Source of the DNA: Gautieria morchelliformis
Taxonomy: Eukaryota; Basidiomycota; Agaricomycetes; Gomphales; Gomphaceae
Length of the DNA stretch: 64,000 nt
Assembly (NCBI GenBank): GCA_015179125.1
Contig: WHVA01000026.1
Span: 248,001-312,000, forward strand
Reading direction: 5' to 3'
This document shows positions 36,133 through 45,887 of this stretch, one piece after another. Both the position numbers and the translations under genes were made by a program. Each line of letters begins with the position of its first letter. Position 1 is the stretch's first letter. The notes under the pieces were generated by a model, which saw only the letters and a program-made list of their open reading frames with translations, searched no databases and was not told the DNA's origin.

Positions 36133-38422
36133 ATGTCCCGGTCAATCGAAAGTGTCCAGGGCAATGACCAGGAGAAGCGGTATCGCGTCGATGATAAGCC
36201 AGTCGTCGCTGCCAATGTTCACGCTGCTGTGCTCAAGCAGGAAGCGCACCAGTTCAACAACAAGGAGCGTCTCAGTGCCTATTTTACAATTGCTGCAGCA
36301 GCATTCGGGCTAGTTAGCGACGGATGTCCGTCTCCACTCATCACTCCTTTCAGTTGATTCCTAACCTTCATGCAGACCAGAACAACCTGATGACCATGGC
36401 TAACGTCAGCTTCCACGATAACTAATGTGATAAGCTTATGGTTTGATATGTTATTTCCTTCAGGTTGTGTTCAAAAAGCTATATCCCCAAGCCTATACTG
36501 CTGACGTATCGACCCGCGTCTCTAACGCACTCCTTGTTGGGGCGATTTTAGGGCAACTGTTCGTAGGCCTCATTTGTGACCGCTTAGGACGAAAAACTGC
36601 TCTCGTGGCAACCACCTTACTTATTGTCATCGGAGCAATACTTGGCACCGCTGCCCATGGTGCAAATGGGAGCCCGTCTGGGCTGTTCTGGTTCCTCACT
36701 TTCTCTCGGGGTATCACTGGTGTCGGCGTCGGTGGAGAGTACCCAGCCTCATCTACTAGCGCTTCTGAAGCCGCAAATGAGAAGATGATTTCAAAGCGTG
36801 GACCTGGTAGGTTATTTGTCTTGTCCCGAACCGGCGTTGATCTATAGGTGATCTCTTTCAGTATTTATTATGGTCACCAACTTCGTGTTGGTCTTTGGAG
36901 GCCTGTTAGCCGTGGCGATCTTCCTAATCGTACTCTCGGCAGCTGGCGACAACCATCTGCAGACTGTATGGCGTGTGTGCTTCGGGATCGGCATCATCCT
37001 TCCTGTTACAGTCTTCTACTTTCGTTTACGGATGCTCAGCTCCAAGCTATATAGACGAGGTGCCATCAAGCGTAAGCCAAGCTCGTACCCTATATGATAC
37101 ATAATCGTTTCTCATGCGTAGTACAGATCGAGTGCCTTACTGGCTCACAATCAGACGGTACTGGAAGTCCCTTATCGGTACCTGTGGTGCTTGGTTCCTC
37201 TATGATTTTGTATGTGCATTGCCTTACTTCCCTATAAATAAGTCATTTATTTAGTCTTACTATAGGTTACATTCCCCAATGGGGTGCGTTCACTTTCGCC
37301 TCAGCTTAGCTCTCGATGTCTATTGATAGCTATGTCAAAGGTATTTTCAGGGACAATCATTTCGAGTGTGATACCCGATGGCGACATCAAGCGTACCGCA
37401 GAGTGGCAGTTGTTACTCGCTACTATCGCTTTACCAGGTTCGTAGAGTCTACTGACGTATCGTTCTCGATCCATCCCATGCTTTGTAGGTGTCTTCATTG
37501 GGGCCGCGCTTTGCAATCCATTCGGACGACGCAATACCGTACGTCCAATTCAATTCATTCCTCTCCTCAGACAACTCAAGGATCGCACTGGCAGATGATG
37601 CTTGGGTTCAGTGGATATTTGATCTTTGGTTTGATTATCGGGTGAATTAGGTATCGATACCGTGATGTTTCAAACCGGGCTGATGATGTTTTCTAAGGCT
37701 CGCCTACGATAAGATCATTAAAATAACCCCGTTGTTTGTTATATTGTAAGCGCCTTTTTATGAACGTTACCGTATCTTAATGAATCCGCGCCAAGCTACG
37801 GTCTCATGCAGTCATCTGGGAATCTTGTGAGTACCTTCCTCCTTTGGGACGAGCCGAGTACTGACTGTCCGCCGCAGGGTCCAGGCGATATGCTTGGTCT
37901 AGTAAGCGCCGAGTTAGTTGGCCTGTTACGCCGTTACGCATGAGCTAAGAAGTATATATGCACATCCAAAAGGTCATTTGCGACGCCAGTGCGTGGCTCG
38001 CTGTACGGGCTTAGTGCTGGTGAGCCTATTTTGGTGTTATTGGGCGTTGCTGAGCTTTGAACCCTTTCAGCACTCGGCAAGACAGGTGCTGCAGTAGGCA
38101 CACAGGCCTTCACGCCTATTCAAATAAACCTTGGCAAGCGGTGCGTATCCACAACTTCCGCCCATTCATCCTTGCTCATAAGATCTGCAGATGGACGTTC
38201 ATCATCGCGGCCATCTGCGGCGTAACGGGTATTTTAATTACATACTTCTTCGTGCCCGATATGACAGGCATTGATCTGGCGGATGAGGATACCAAATTTC
38301 TGCAATACCTTGCGGAGAATGGATGGGAGGGCCACGTTGGAGAAGACGATGGAGGGGCGCTCGTCAAGGCATCTGTGGAGGATGGAACTGTAGGTAGCGA
38401 GGAGGAGGATGAAAAGGCGTAA
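36133..38422 (+). CDS. PHO84: Pho84-type inorganic phosphate transporter (MFS, H+ symporter)
   Basis: Fifteen exons can be read: 36133-36325, 36376-36404, 36464-36806, 36862-37071, 37127-37209, 37266-37283, 37341-37437, 37489-37538, 37595-37641, 37698-37745, 37796-37826, 37878-37901, 37950-38019, 38071-38140 and 38191-38422. All introns are GT-AG with consistent phases, giving 514 residues. Family landmarks are FGLVSDGYQNN after the first helix, the MFS loop DRLGRKTA, GVGVGGEYPASSTSASE, DFVTFPNG and FVPDMTG near the acidic C-terminus. Such proteins import phosphate with protons across the plasma membrane and are usually induced by phosphate starvation. An in-frame ATG at 36088 would add 15 residues; the later one is preferred because it gives the usual hydrophilic N-terminus. 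The gene looks whole. Confidence 0.9.
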
Positions 38423-38992
38423 GAATTGACAATACAGGCGCCTCTCTTAGTCACGAATGGGTACACCGTTTATGTTGCGAATGCTCACAATTGATTCCCC
38501 CACGTGTTGAGTTCCACATGCGCCCCTACGCTCCGCGGTTGCGCACCTATAGGAATTATATATGAGGACGCTTGTGGTGTCGGGCAAGGGCCACGACGCG
38601 TTGCGCGTAAGAAGCATGATCGATCGATCGATCGACCACGTATTGATTTCCGCAATTGATCCTGACTCACAAGCGCGACGGCCTTATTAAGGGAGGTAGA
38701 ATCGGTCAGCAAGAGCTTAGAGCTTAGAGGTCAATTCAAGTTTTGACCAAGCAGCCACCTACTACTCGCTAGATGTGTTTCAAATGAGCTGAGGCAGTAA
38801 ATAACCATGTGGTGTTTACACAATAGAGCCCAGTTTAAAATAAAGTGGAGACTAAAATATAGCAGACACCGTGGAAATGACTTAGTTGGCAGATTTCTCA
38901 GTCGCTCACCTTGACTCATTGCCTCTGATATATCTTAGTCACCTCAGTCACTTGAGTCAGGACGTGCATCGCTTCTGTCTCCCCCGTCCTCT
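38423..38992. other. Intergenic between convergent genes
   Basis: No gene seen. A short (ATCG)n run lies at about 38617-38636. Confidence 0.5.
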
Positions 38993-39897
38993 CTAGTCAC
39001 ATCCCTTCTGTCTCGAGTCTGTCCTCTTTATCGCGCCTGTCCCCTCTGTGCCCTCTATCTCTTGTGTCCCCTCTTCCTTTCTATCGCTTCTGTCTCCTCT
39101 GTCCTCTCTATCGCTTCTGTCTCCTTCGTTTCCTCCGTATCCTCTATCGCTTCTATCTCCTCCGTTTCCTCTATCGCTTCTGTCACTTCCGTCACTTCCA
39201 TCACCTCCACCGGTAGCTGAGGTGTGATGGAAGATGAGGGATACAGATTGATCTAAAAAAATTATACGCTTACTGTCCAATACTCGTGTGATGAGTGAAC
39301 CTGAACGCACATAAAACCGGCTAGTAGTCAAGAGATGAGGTGGCCTACTCACCAACAAGTGGTCTTCACCGGTGATGTGATATTTGACGCAAGGACATCG
39401 CTGGAGCTGCCTTGCTGTGCTTGTCGGTTGACGGTCCCAGAAGGCCTTTGCTGCATGTGCGACAGATTGTGCTGCATGCGATGCATCACGTTGGTGTTGC
39501 GATGGATGATCCATGGTGCTGCGCAGGCGGGCCACTCTGGTGGGGAGAATGTCCTGGTTGTGTATAGCCATGACCAGACGCCGCAGCTGTGGAAGGGACG
39601 CCAGGGAGCTGCGTATTCGGTAGCGGGATCGGGACCTAGCGGATGCACCCAAACCGAACGGAGGGGTGTTTCGTGCGTATTGATATAGAACCTACGCGGT
39701 CAAACCATTGCTTCACACAACCCCGCCTTCAAGATGGAATACTTATGACTGTAATAACATCAAAGGTGAACTTACGACCGCGAAAATATGAAGCCGGGCG
39801 CATGCTCTTTGTTGTACTTGGTGACCCATCCTTCGGGTAGGGGCCTTGTGTCAGGATTTCTCGCTGGAGCTCCTGTGCGTCGTGGCGGTTGAGACAT
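38993..39897 (-). CDS. WW-domain protein with Asp/Ser/Arg-Gly repeat tail (paralogue A)
   Basis: Proposed exons are 39897-39776, 39691-39370, 39300-39274 and 39216-38993. The first two encode MSQPPRRTGAPARNPDTRPL, then a WW domain: LPEGW in exon 1, and FYINTHETP with VWVHPLGP in exon 2. Exon 3 is only 27 nt (GSLITRVLD), and exon 4 encodes a hydrophilic tail of GDRSDR-like repeats ending QKGCD. Paralogue B has the same four-exon plan, the same 27-nt third exon and the same intron phases (2, 1, 1). WW domains bind proline-rich peptides. The summed exon length is one base short of a continuous frame, so either a base is missing in exon 2, the copy is decaying, or one boundary is wrong. With the base, the protein would be about 231 residues. 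Confidence 0.55.
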
Positions 39898-39932
39898 GGG
39901 TAGAATATTTGCACGCAGCCCAGAATATCGAT

Positions 39933-39967
39933 GTACGAGTTATAACGGGACCACTGGGGTTAGCGCC
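39933..39967 (-). promoter_or_regulatory. Shared promoter block of WW-A
   Basis: On the minus strand this reads GGCGCTAACCCC, then a TTATAACTCGTAC TATA-like box about 40 nt before the ATG. Nearly the same block lies at the same distance before WW-B (44518-44548) and the His-rich gene (50496-50527). Confidence 0.6.
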
Positions 39968-41528
39968 GGTTTGTTTTCAACTGCCATCACCAGCCGCAAG
40001 GCGCCAGTCTACACCCAAATCAAAAAGGCTTAGCCCCAGTTGGAAGGATTACAATCACAGGTACATGAGGACTCGATGGAGAATGTGACGGCAGCCAGTA
40101 TGCGCTTAGAATAATCATTTATATGTGCTTCTACACAGAAATGTTTAGCATGGTTGATTAATTGATTCGCAATAAGCATCGCAAGGACTGGCCTTCAAAT
40201 TAATTCTGTGCTGAAGCAGTATGGCACTCAGGCTCTTCAAGGCGAGAATTTTCCGAAGCAGTATGGTCTGAATGTTGGGGTATGACTGATATTACTAAAC
40301 GAGGTGATATGCTGATTCTGCTGGGACAAATAGAGAGTGCTACATGCTTAGACGCTTGCGCCAATTAGACGCGGTACGGTCCAGAGGCGCGTCCCAATCT
40401 GATAAACTTTGACTATCACATCGATTCGGGATGACCGAGGATCAGGGCAACCAATGAAAATCCCACATGAAGGGAAGGGGAATGCTGGCAACATGATATG
40501 AAACCACCATCAAATTGGGGCATCTTCTCCAAGACGCCACCGACATTGACCAAGGCGGTCTGATGTAGATGCCAAGTGGCAACACTGGCTCGCAGCGCTT
40601 GGCAAAGTTATATCGCGACACAGGCGTTCCGAATCTACGGAATAGCGAAGTGTACCAAGTCTGTGATGTTTTTTTGAGTACGATGTTACCTAGCTAGGCT
40701 AGAAGAATAGCTGGACGATCAATATGTTGATTGTTCAGGAAACCCAGCCCAAATCGGTGTGTAAATATAAGTCCGCTATTGATCGTGATGAACGTTCGCG
40801 GCTCGACTCGACTCGGACTCCGGATAAGTATCGTGTTTTCTGAGAATGTGCTGGCTCTAAAGCAAACCAGAAACGTACAGGACACATTATAGGCTATAGC
40901 TCCCGCTCATACGAGTCATACCCTAGGATGATGGCGCAATAGTGCCAAACTCTAGCTCCTAACCAACACTCCACGCTGCTGTAGACGCGGAAAACCTCCT
41001 ATATAAACAAGCGTGGAAATTACTGTGATAAGGGTGCAAGCGCGGATCAGGCCAGGTACGTGACAGTAGTTACAACTAATTCTCAGCGCTCACGCCTCAG
41101 AGCAAGGGTGAGATAATATGTCGGAAGGTAGAAAAGACCGATGCCTGCGTGGGCACGCAGAAGGCGCGTTTGAGAGACGAAAATAAACAGCCGTCCCTTA
41201 TAGGGCATTGCTAGCTTAGCGCGTGAAGTTTTTTTCAAGGGCATCATATCGGACGCCAGAGGTTTCATATTCAGTAATAGCGTCAAGTTTAGTCCTCAGA
41301 TGTTCATCAATCATGACCGAGGCATAGCTCCATCCTGCCAATCAAACGAGCTACTGCATGCAAAAAGATTGACAGGAAGCTCGGGATTGACTCTGCGACA
41401 TGGTCTAGAAGCAGATAGTAAAATGATATATTTATGTGAGGACATAAGGCTCAGCCTATATTCTATATATTAGAGACAGAAATAATGCAGACAGCTTTAC
41501 AGTCAACAAGCACCTGGTAGATGTTCTC
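39968..41528. other. Intergenic, no gene seen
   Basis: The stretch lies between the WW-A promoter and the end of WW-B. A segment at about 40010-40065 resembles sequence upstream of WW-B (about 44630-44670), so the duplication included about 100 bp of upstream DNA. No supported frame is present. Confidence 0.4.
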
Positions 41529-44478
41529 TCAGTATCCTTCATCATCATCACCACCTCCACCTCCTTCGTCCTCTCCGGAGGCTCCACTCCCTTCATACCC
41601 TCCATCCACATCATCACCCCCTCCATCTCCTTCGTCTCTGTATGCTCCATTCCCGCCATTCCCTTCATCCCCGCTACCCTCTTCGCCCCCTCCATCCTCA
41701 ACGCCATACCCTACAGAACCCCCACCCCCTTCGGCCCCTCCATCCACATTATCATCCCCTCCATCTCCTTCGTCTCCGTATACTCCATTCCCTTCATTCC
41801 CCCCACCCTCTTCGCCCCCACCATCTTCAACGCCATACCCTCCAGCCGTATTATCACCACCCCCTCCATCCTCTTTGTCTTCTCCGGAGGCTCCACTCCC
41901 TTCATACCCTCCATCCACATCATCGCCCCCTCCATCTCCTTCGTCTCTGTATGCTCCATTCCCGCCATTCCCTTCATCCCCGCTACCCTCTTCGCCCCCT
42001 CCATCCTCAACGCCATACCCTACAGAACCCCCACCCCTTCGGCCCCTCCATCCACATTATCATCCCCTCCATCTCCTTCGTCTCCGTATACTCCATTCCC
42101 TTCATTCCCCCCACCCTCTTCGCCCCCACCATCTTCAACGCCATACCCTCCAGCCGTATTATCACCACCCCCTCCATCCTCTTTGTCTTCTCCGGAGGCT
42201 CCACTCCCTTCATACCCTCCATCCACATCATCGCCCCCTCCATCTCCTTCGTCTCTGTATGCTCCATTCCCGCCATTCCCTTCATCCCCGCTACCCTCTT
42301 CGCCCCCTCCATCCTCAACGCCATACCCTACAGAACCCCCACCCCCTTCGGCCCCTCCATCCACATTATCATCCCCTCCATCTCCTTCGTCTCCGTATAC
42401 TCCATTCCCTTCATTCCCCCCACCCTCTTCGCCCCCACCATCCTCAACACCATACCCTCCAGCCGTATTATCACCACCCCCTCCATCCTCTTTGTCTTCT
42501 CCGGAGGCTCCACTCCCTTCATACCCTCCATCCACATTATCACCCCCTCCATCTCCTTCGCCTCTGTATGCTCCATTCCCGCCATTCCCTTCATCCCCGC
42601 TACCCTCTTCGCCCCCTCCATCCTCAACGCCATACTCGACATCACACCCTCCATTTCCCCCATCTTCTCCACCTCCACCCTGTTCCGGTTCGTACGCCCT
42701 AACCATTTCATCCCCCACGTTCCCTCCATACCCCTCCTCCCTTGCATCCACTATAACCACCTCATCCCCTTTGTACCTTCTACCCTCTTCATCCCCCCCG
42801 TACCCTCCATACCCTTCCTCTCTTGCGTCCACTACAACCACCTCATCTCCTTCGTACCCTCTACCCTCTTCATACCCTTCATACCTTGTACCCACTTCAT
42901 ACCCTTCATATCCCCCATCGCTTTCATACCGACCATCGCGGTCATGGTCTCCATCCCCGCGGCTAGCTGATGTGCAATTGAACAAGTCAGGGAATAAAAT
43001 TTGACTATCTGGACAATTAATATACTCACAGATATATGCTTCGGCCAAGAGCGAACCTAAAACCTCGTCAGATCAATAGCCTACCAGGAGCAGCATACGT
43101 ACCAGTAAGCAATGCGGTGTCAAGCAGAGAACTCAAACCTTCAGCTGCCTGCGGCTGTGGTGTGGCATCATGCTGTGCTGGTAAAGCATCCTGCGGGCCA
43201 TGCTGCTGAGGCGGAGGCGGATGGAGTGCAGGACCACCGCCTGGCTGTGCATGGCTATATCCAGCGGGAGGGGGCCTGGAGGAGAAGCATATCCACGAGC
43301 TAGCACAGGGGCAGGTGGGTCACGCTGCTGAGGTGGAGACCCACCACCTGGCTGTTGGGTGGATGCAGTGGCAGGAGCAGCGGGACCTCCGGCACGTGGA
43401 GGGCGCGTGCGGAAGCGGGCGCAGGGGCACGCTGCTGGGGTGCAGGCCCACCGCTTGGCTGTTTAGTTGATGCAGTGGCAGGAGCAGCGGGACCTCCGAT
43501 ACGTGGAGGGGCGCGTGCTGAAGCAGGCGTAGATGGAGGAGGGCCACTCTGCTGGGGCGGACGCCCACCACCTGGCTGTTTAGTAGATGCAGTGGCAGGC
43601 GCAGGCGCAGGGGGACCTCCGGCGCGTGGAGGAGGGGCGCGTGCGGGAGTGGGCGCAGGGCCACGCTGCTGGGGTGGAGGCCCACCACTTGGCTGTTTAG
43701 CAGATGCAGTGGCAGGAGCAGCGGGACCTCCGGCACGTGGAGGGGCGCGTGCGGAAGCGGGCGTAGAGGGAGGAGGGCCACTCTGCTGGGGGGGACGCCC
43801 ACCACCTGGCTGTTTAGTAGATGCAGTGGCAGGCGCAGGGGGACCTCCGGCGCGTGGAGGAGGGGCGCGTGCGGGAGTGGGCGCAGGGCCACGCTGCTGG
43901 GGTGGAGGCCCACCACTTGACTGTTTAGCAGATGCAGTGGCAGGAGCAGCGGGACCTCCGGCACGTGGAGGGGCGCGTGCGGAAGCGGGCGTAGAGGGAG
44001 GAGGGCCACTCTGCTGGGGGGGGCGCCCACCACCTGGCTGTTTAGTAGATGCAGTGGCAGAAGCAGGGGGACCTCCGGCACGTGGAGGAGGAGCGCGTGC
44101 GGGAGTGGGCGCAGGGCCACGCTGCTGGGATGGAGGCCCACCACCTGGCTGTTTGGTGGATGTAGTGGCAGGAGCAGCGCATGCGGAAGCAGGCTCAGAC
44201 GCAGGCGGGCCTAGTGGGTGCACCCAAACCGAACACGGGGGAGTTTCATGTGTATTGACATAGAACCTGTCCCAACAAACAGTCGGCCGCACAACCGCAA
44301 CCGAAAATGGAATACTTACCAGACATTATAACTGCAACAATGTCGAGTTAACAATCGCGACAACACCAGGGAAAACAAGTGCCTACTCTTTGTTGTACTC
44401 GGTAACCCATCCTTCGGGTAGGGGTCTTGTGTCAGGGTTTCTCTCTGGAGCTCCTGTGTGAAACAGTTGTTGAGACAT
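41529..44478 (-). CDS. WW-domain protein with Pro/Ala-rich and acidic Gly-rich repeats (paralogue B)
   Basis: Proposed exons are 44478-44387, 44266-43103, 43056-43030 and 42966-41529. Exon 1 gives MSQQLFHTGAPERNPDTRPL and the first half of a WW domain (LPEGW). Exon 2 gives FYVNTHETP and VWVHPLGP, followed by Pro/Ala/Gln/Gly repeats with a period of 228-234 bp. Exon 3 is 27 nt (GSLLAEAYI), and exon 4 is an Asp/Glu/Gly/Tyr-rich tail with 309-bp repeats ending GGDDDEGY. The exon lengths fall three bases short of one frame: two in exon 2 (G or C runs near 43405 and 43270) and one in exon 4 (a C run near 42035, where one repeat copy is 308 rather than 309 bp). Each lies in a homopolymer, so sequencing error is as likely as decay. 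With those bases, the protein is about 907 residues. It may be a scaffold; the function is unknown. Confidence 0.6.
41572..42640. repeat. 309-bp tandem repeat in the WW-B tail
   Basis: The marker TCTCCGGAG occurs at 41572, 41881, 42189 and 42498, giving spacings of 309, 308 and 309 bp. The unit codes for 103 residues on the minus strand and itself consists of two related halves (YGVEDGGGEEG... twice). The complementary plus-strand frames rich in Pro and Ser are shadows. Confidence 0.9.
43380..44200. repeat. Pro/Ala-rich coding repeat in WW-B exon 2
   Basis: The marker CTCTGCTGGG occurs at 43547, 43781 and 44009, spacings of 234 and 228 bp, both multiples of three. Each unit has two alternating modules, one with APTPARAPPPRAGG and one with STPASARAPPRAGG, each closed by a TASTKQPGGG-like link. 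Confidence 0.85.
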
Positions 44479-44517
44479 GGGCTTAAAGTTAAGCACAGCC
44501 CAGAAATGTCGCTGTGA

Positions 44518-44548
44518 GAGTTATATAGGCAATATGGGGGTTGGCGCC
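44518..44548 (-). promoter_or_regulatory. Shared promoter block of WW-B
   Basis: On the minus strand this reads GGCGCCAACCCCC, then TATATAACTC about 40 nt before the ATG at 44478. A TTCTGGGCTG block follows, as in the other two genes. Confidence 0.6.
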
Positions 44549-45887
44549 TGTTGTTAGACCTAAAGGCTCATGCGTATGGAAGGTAATAGCGCTTCTCAGC
44601 ATCAGTGGCAAGGGCGAGTCTTCACCCCAATCAGAAGGCTTAGCCTCATTGGCGAGAATACAATTCGATTAGAGAGCTCAACTGAGAAAAGAAAGCTGTT
44701 TAGGAGTAAAACTTTGGCGCCCATAGACGAATGATTATAGACAGACGCTGACGCCGAAAGACAACTCAGCGCGAGCTTTGGCCAATCTCAGGATGGTCAT
44801 AGCGCAACAGATGAAAGGTTACACAGGAAGGAACCGCTGGCAGGTGATCTGGCACGACCAACTCGAAGGGCCTTAGCATTGGAAACTGACCAAAAGAGTC
44901 GACCATCTGATATAGATCGAGTCGAAGTTCGGGGGAAAGGATTGAGCGGTGTTGGAGCGGGTAAGCGATAGGCGAGGAGCGTGGAGGAAGGTAGTAGGGA
45001 GAAAAGCGATGTGCGGTAAGTGTGAGGCGGTTAAGGGGGCCGAGGATATGCAACCCACCATGACCAAGAAACCCGCCAAATAGGTAGTCGTGAATTTTGT
45101 CCTGCCGCTGGCACTAGATCGATGGGCCAAGTGGCACGTCAGTGCGCGTTACAAACCACATGAGAGCACGGAATCCTTAGAAGGCATCTATGCAATGTAA
45201 GAATATAGTTCTCTCTCGAGGCTGCGCATGACATGGTATCAGTCGAGCAAGCCACAGGTTGAATGCTGTGGGTGAGTAGGGGGGATTACCATTGTCTCTG
45301 TATCCACTAGCTTACGGGTGCATTCAAGGGAATGCTCATGATTAGATCATGATTATAATCAGTAGATCAGCTGCCCAGACTTGTCCCTAAAAACCCATAG
45401 CTGGTGCGTGCTGAATAGCACAGATGGCGTTCACGCTGCCAAGTATGAGCTAGGAACCGAGAGCTGCAATCAACGCAGGATGTAGTGGTATTGAAGAAGC
45501 ATCGGACGTGTTTGACACGTCATACACCTCGTCGTTCGCAGGCGTCACCATGAAAACCGGCAATGTTTGTGATGCCTGAGCACAAGAATGACAATAGTGC
45601 AGCAGACAAAGGGATCAAGGAGAAGGAGTGCAAGGCCAAGGTGTTGCAAAAATGGACATGCTTGGACATCCCGGGCTGAAAGAGTGCTTGACTTGTCTTA
45701 GCTTCAGTCTTGCACAGCGACTGTATATATGTATAAATCGCCTTGTCCGGGTATATCTAGCACCAAGTCAAACTGCCTCATGACGAGTGGAGCACAACGA
45801 GAGCCTGTAAGAGGCTGCGAGGAGAGAGGCGCCGTTACATTGATCCCGCATACCGCGTAAATTTGCTTATTCTAATTCAACGGCTCC
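44549..45887. other. Intergenic, weak minus-strand frame only
   Basis: The stretch separates WW-B from the divergent helicase gene and must hold the helicase promoter. A minus-strand frame at 44766-45053 (95 codons) has no recognisable domain and no good upstream start. I do not call a gene. Confidence 0.4.

Noticed and set aside
41521-42970. Long plus-strand Pro/Ser-rich and His/Leu-rich frames opposite WW-B
   Set aside because: They are complements of the WW-B repeat tail. The minus strand has the WW domain, splice sites and promoter, so the plus frames are shadows.
43355-44263. Plus-strand Gly/Ala-rich frame of 302 codons
   Set aside because: It is the shadow of the Pro/Ala repeats of WW-B exon 2.
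44766-45130. Overlapping minus-strand frames between WW-B and Dbp10
   Set aside because: There is a pleasant composition but no recognisable domain, no suitable start in the longer frame, and no splice pair I trust.
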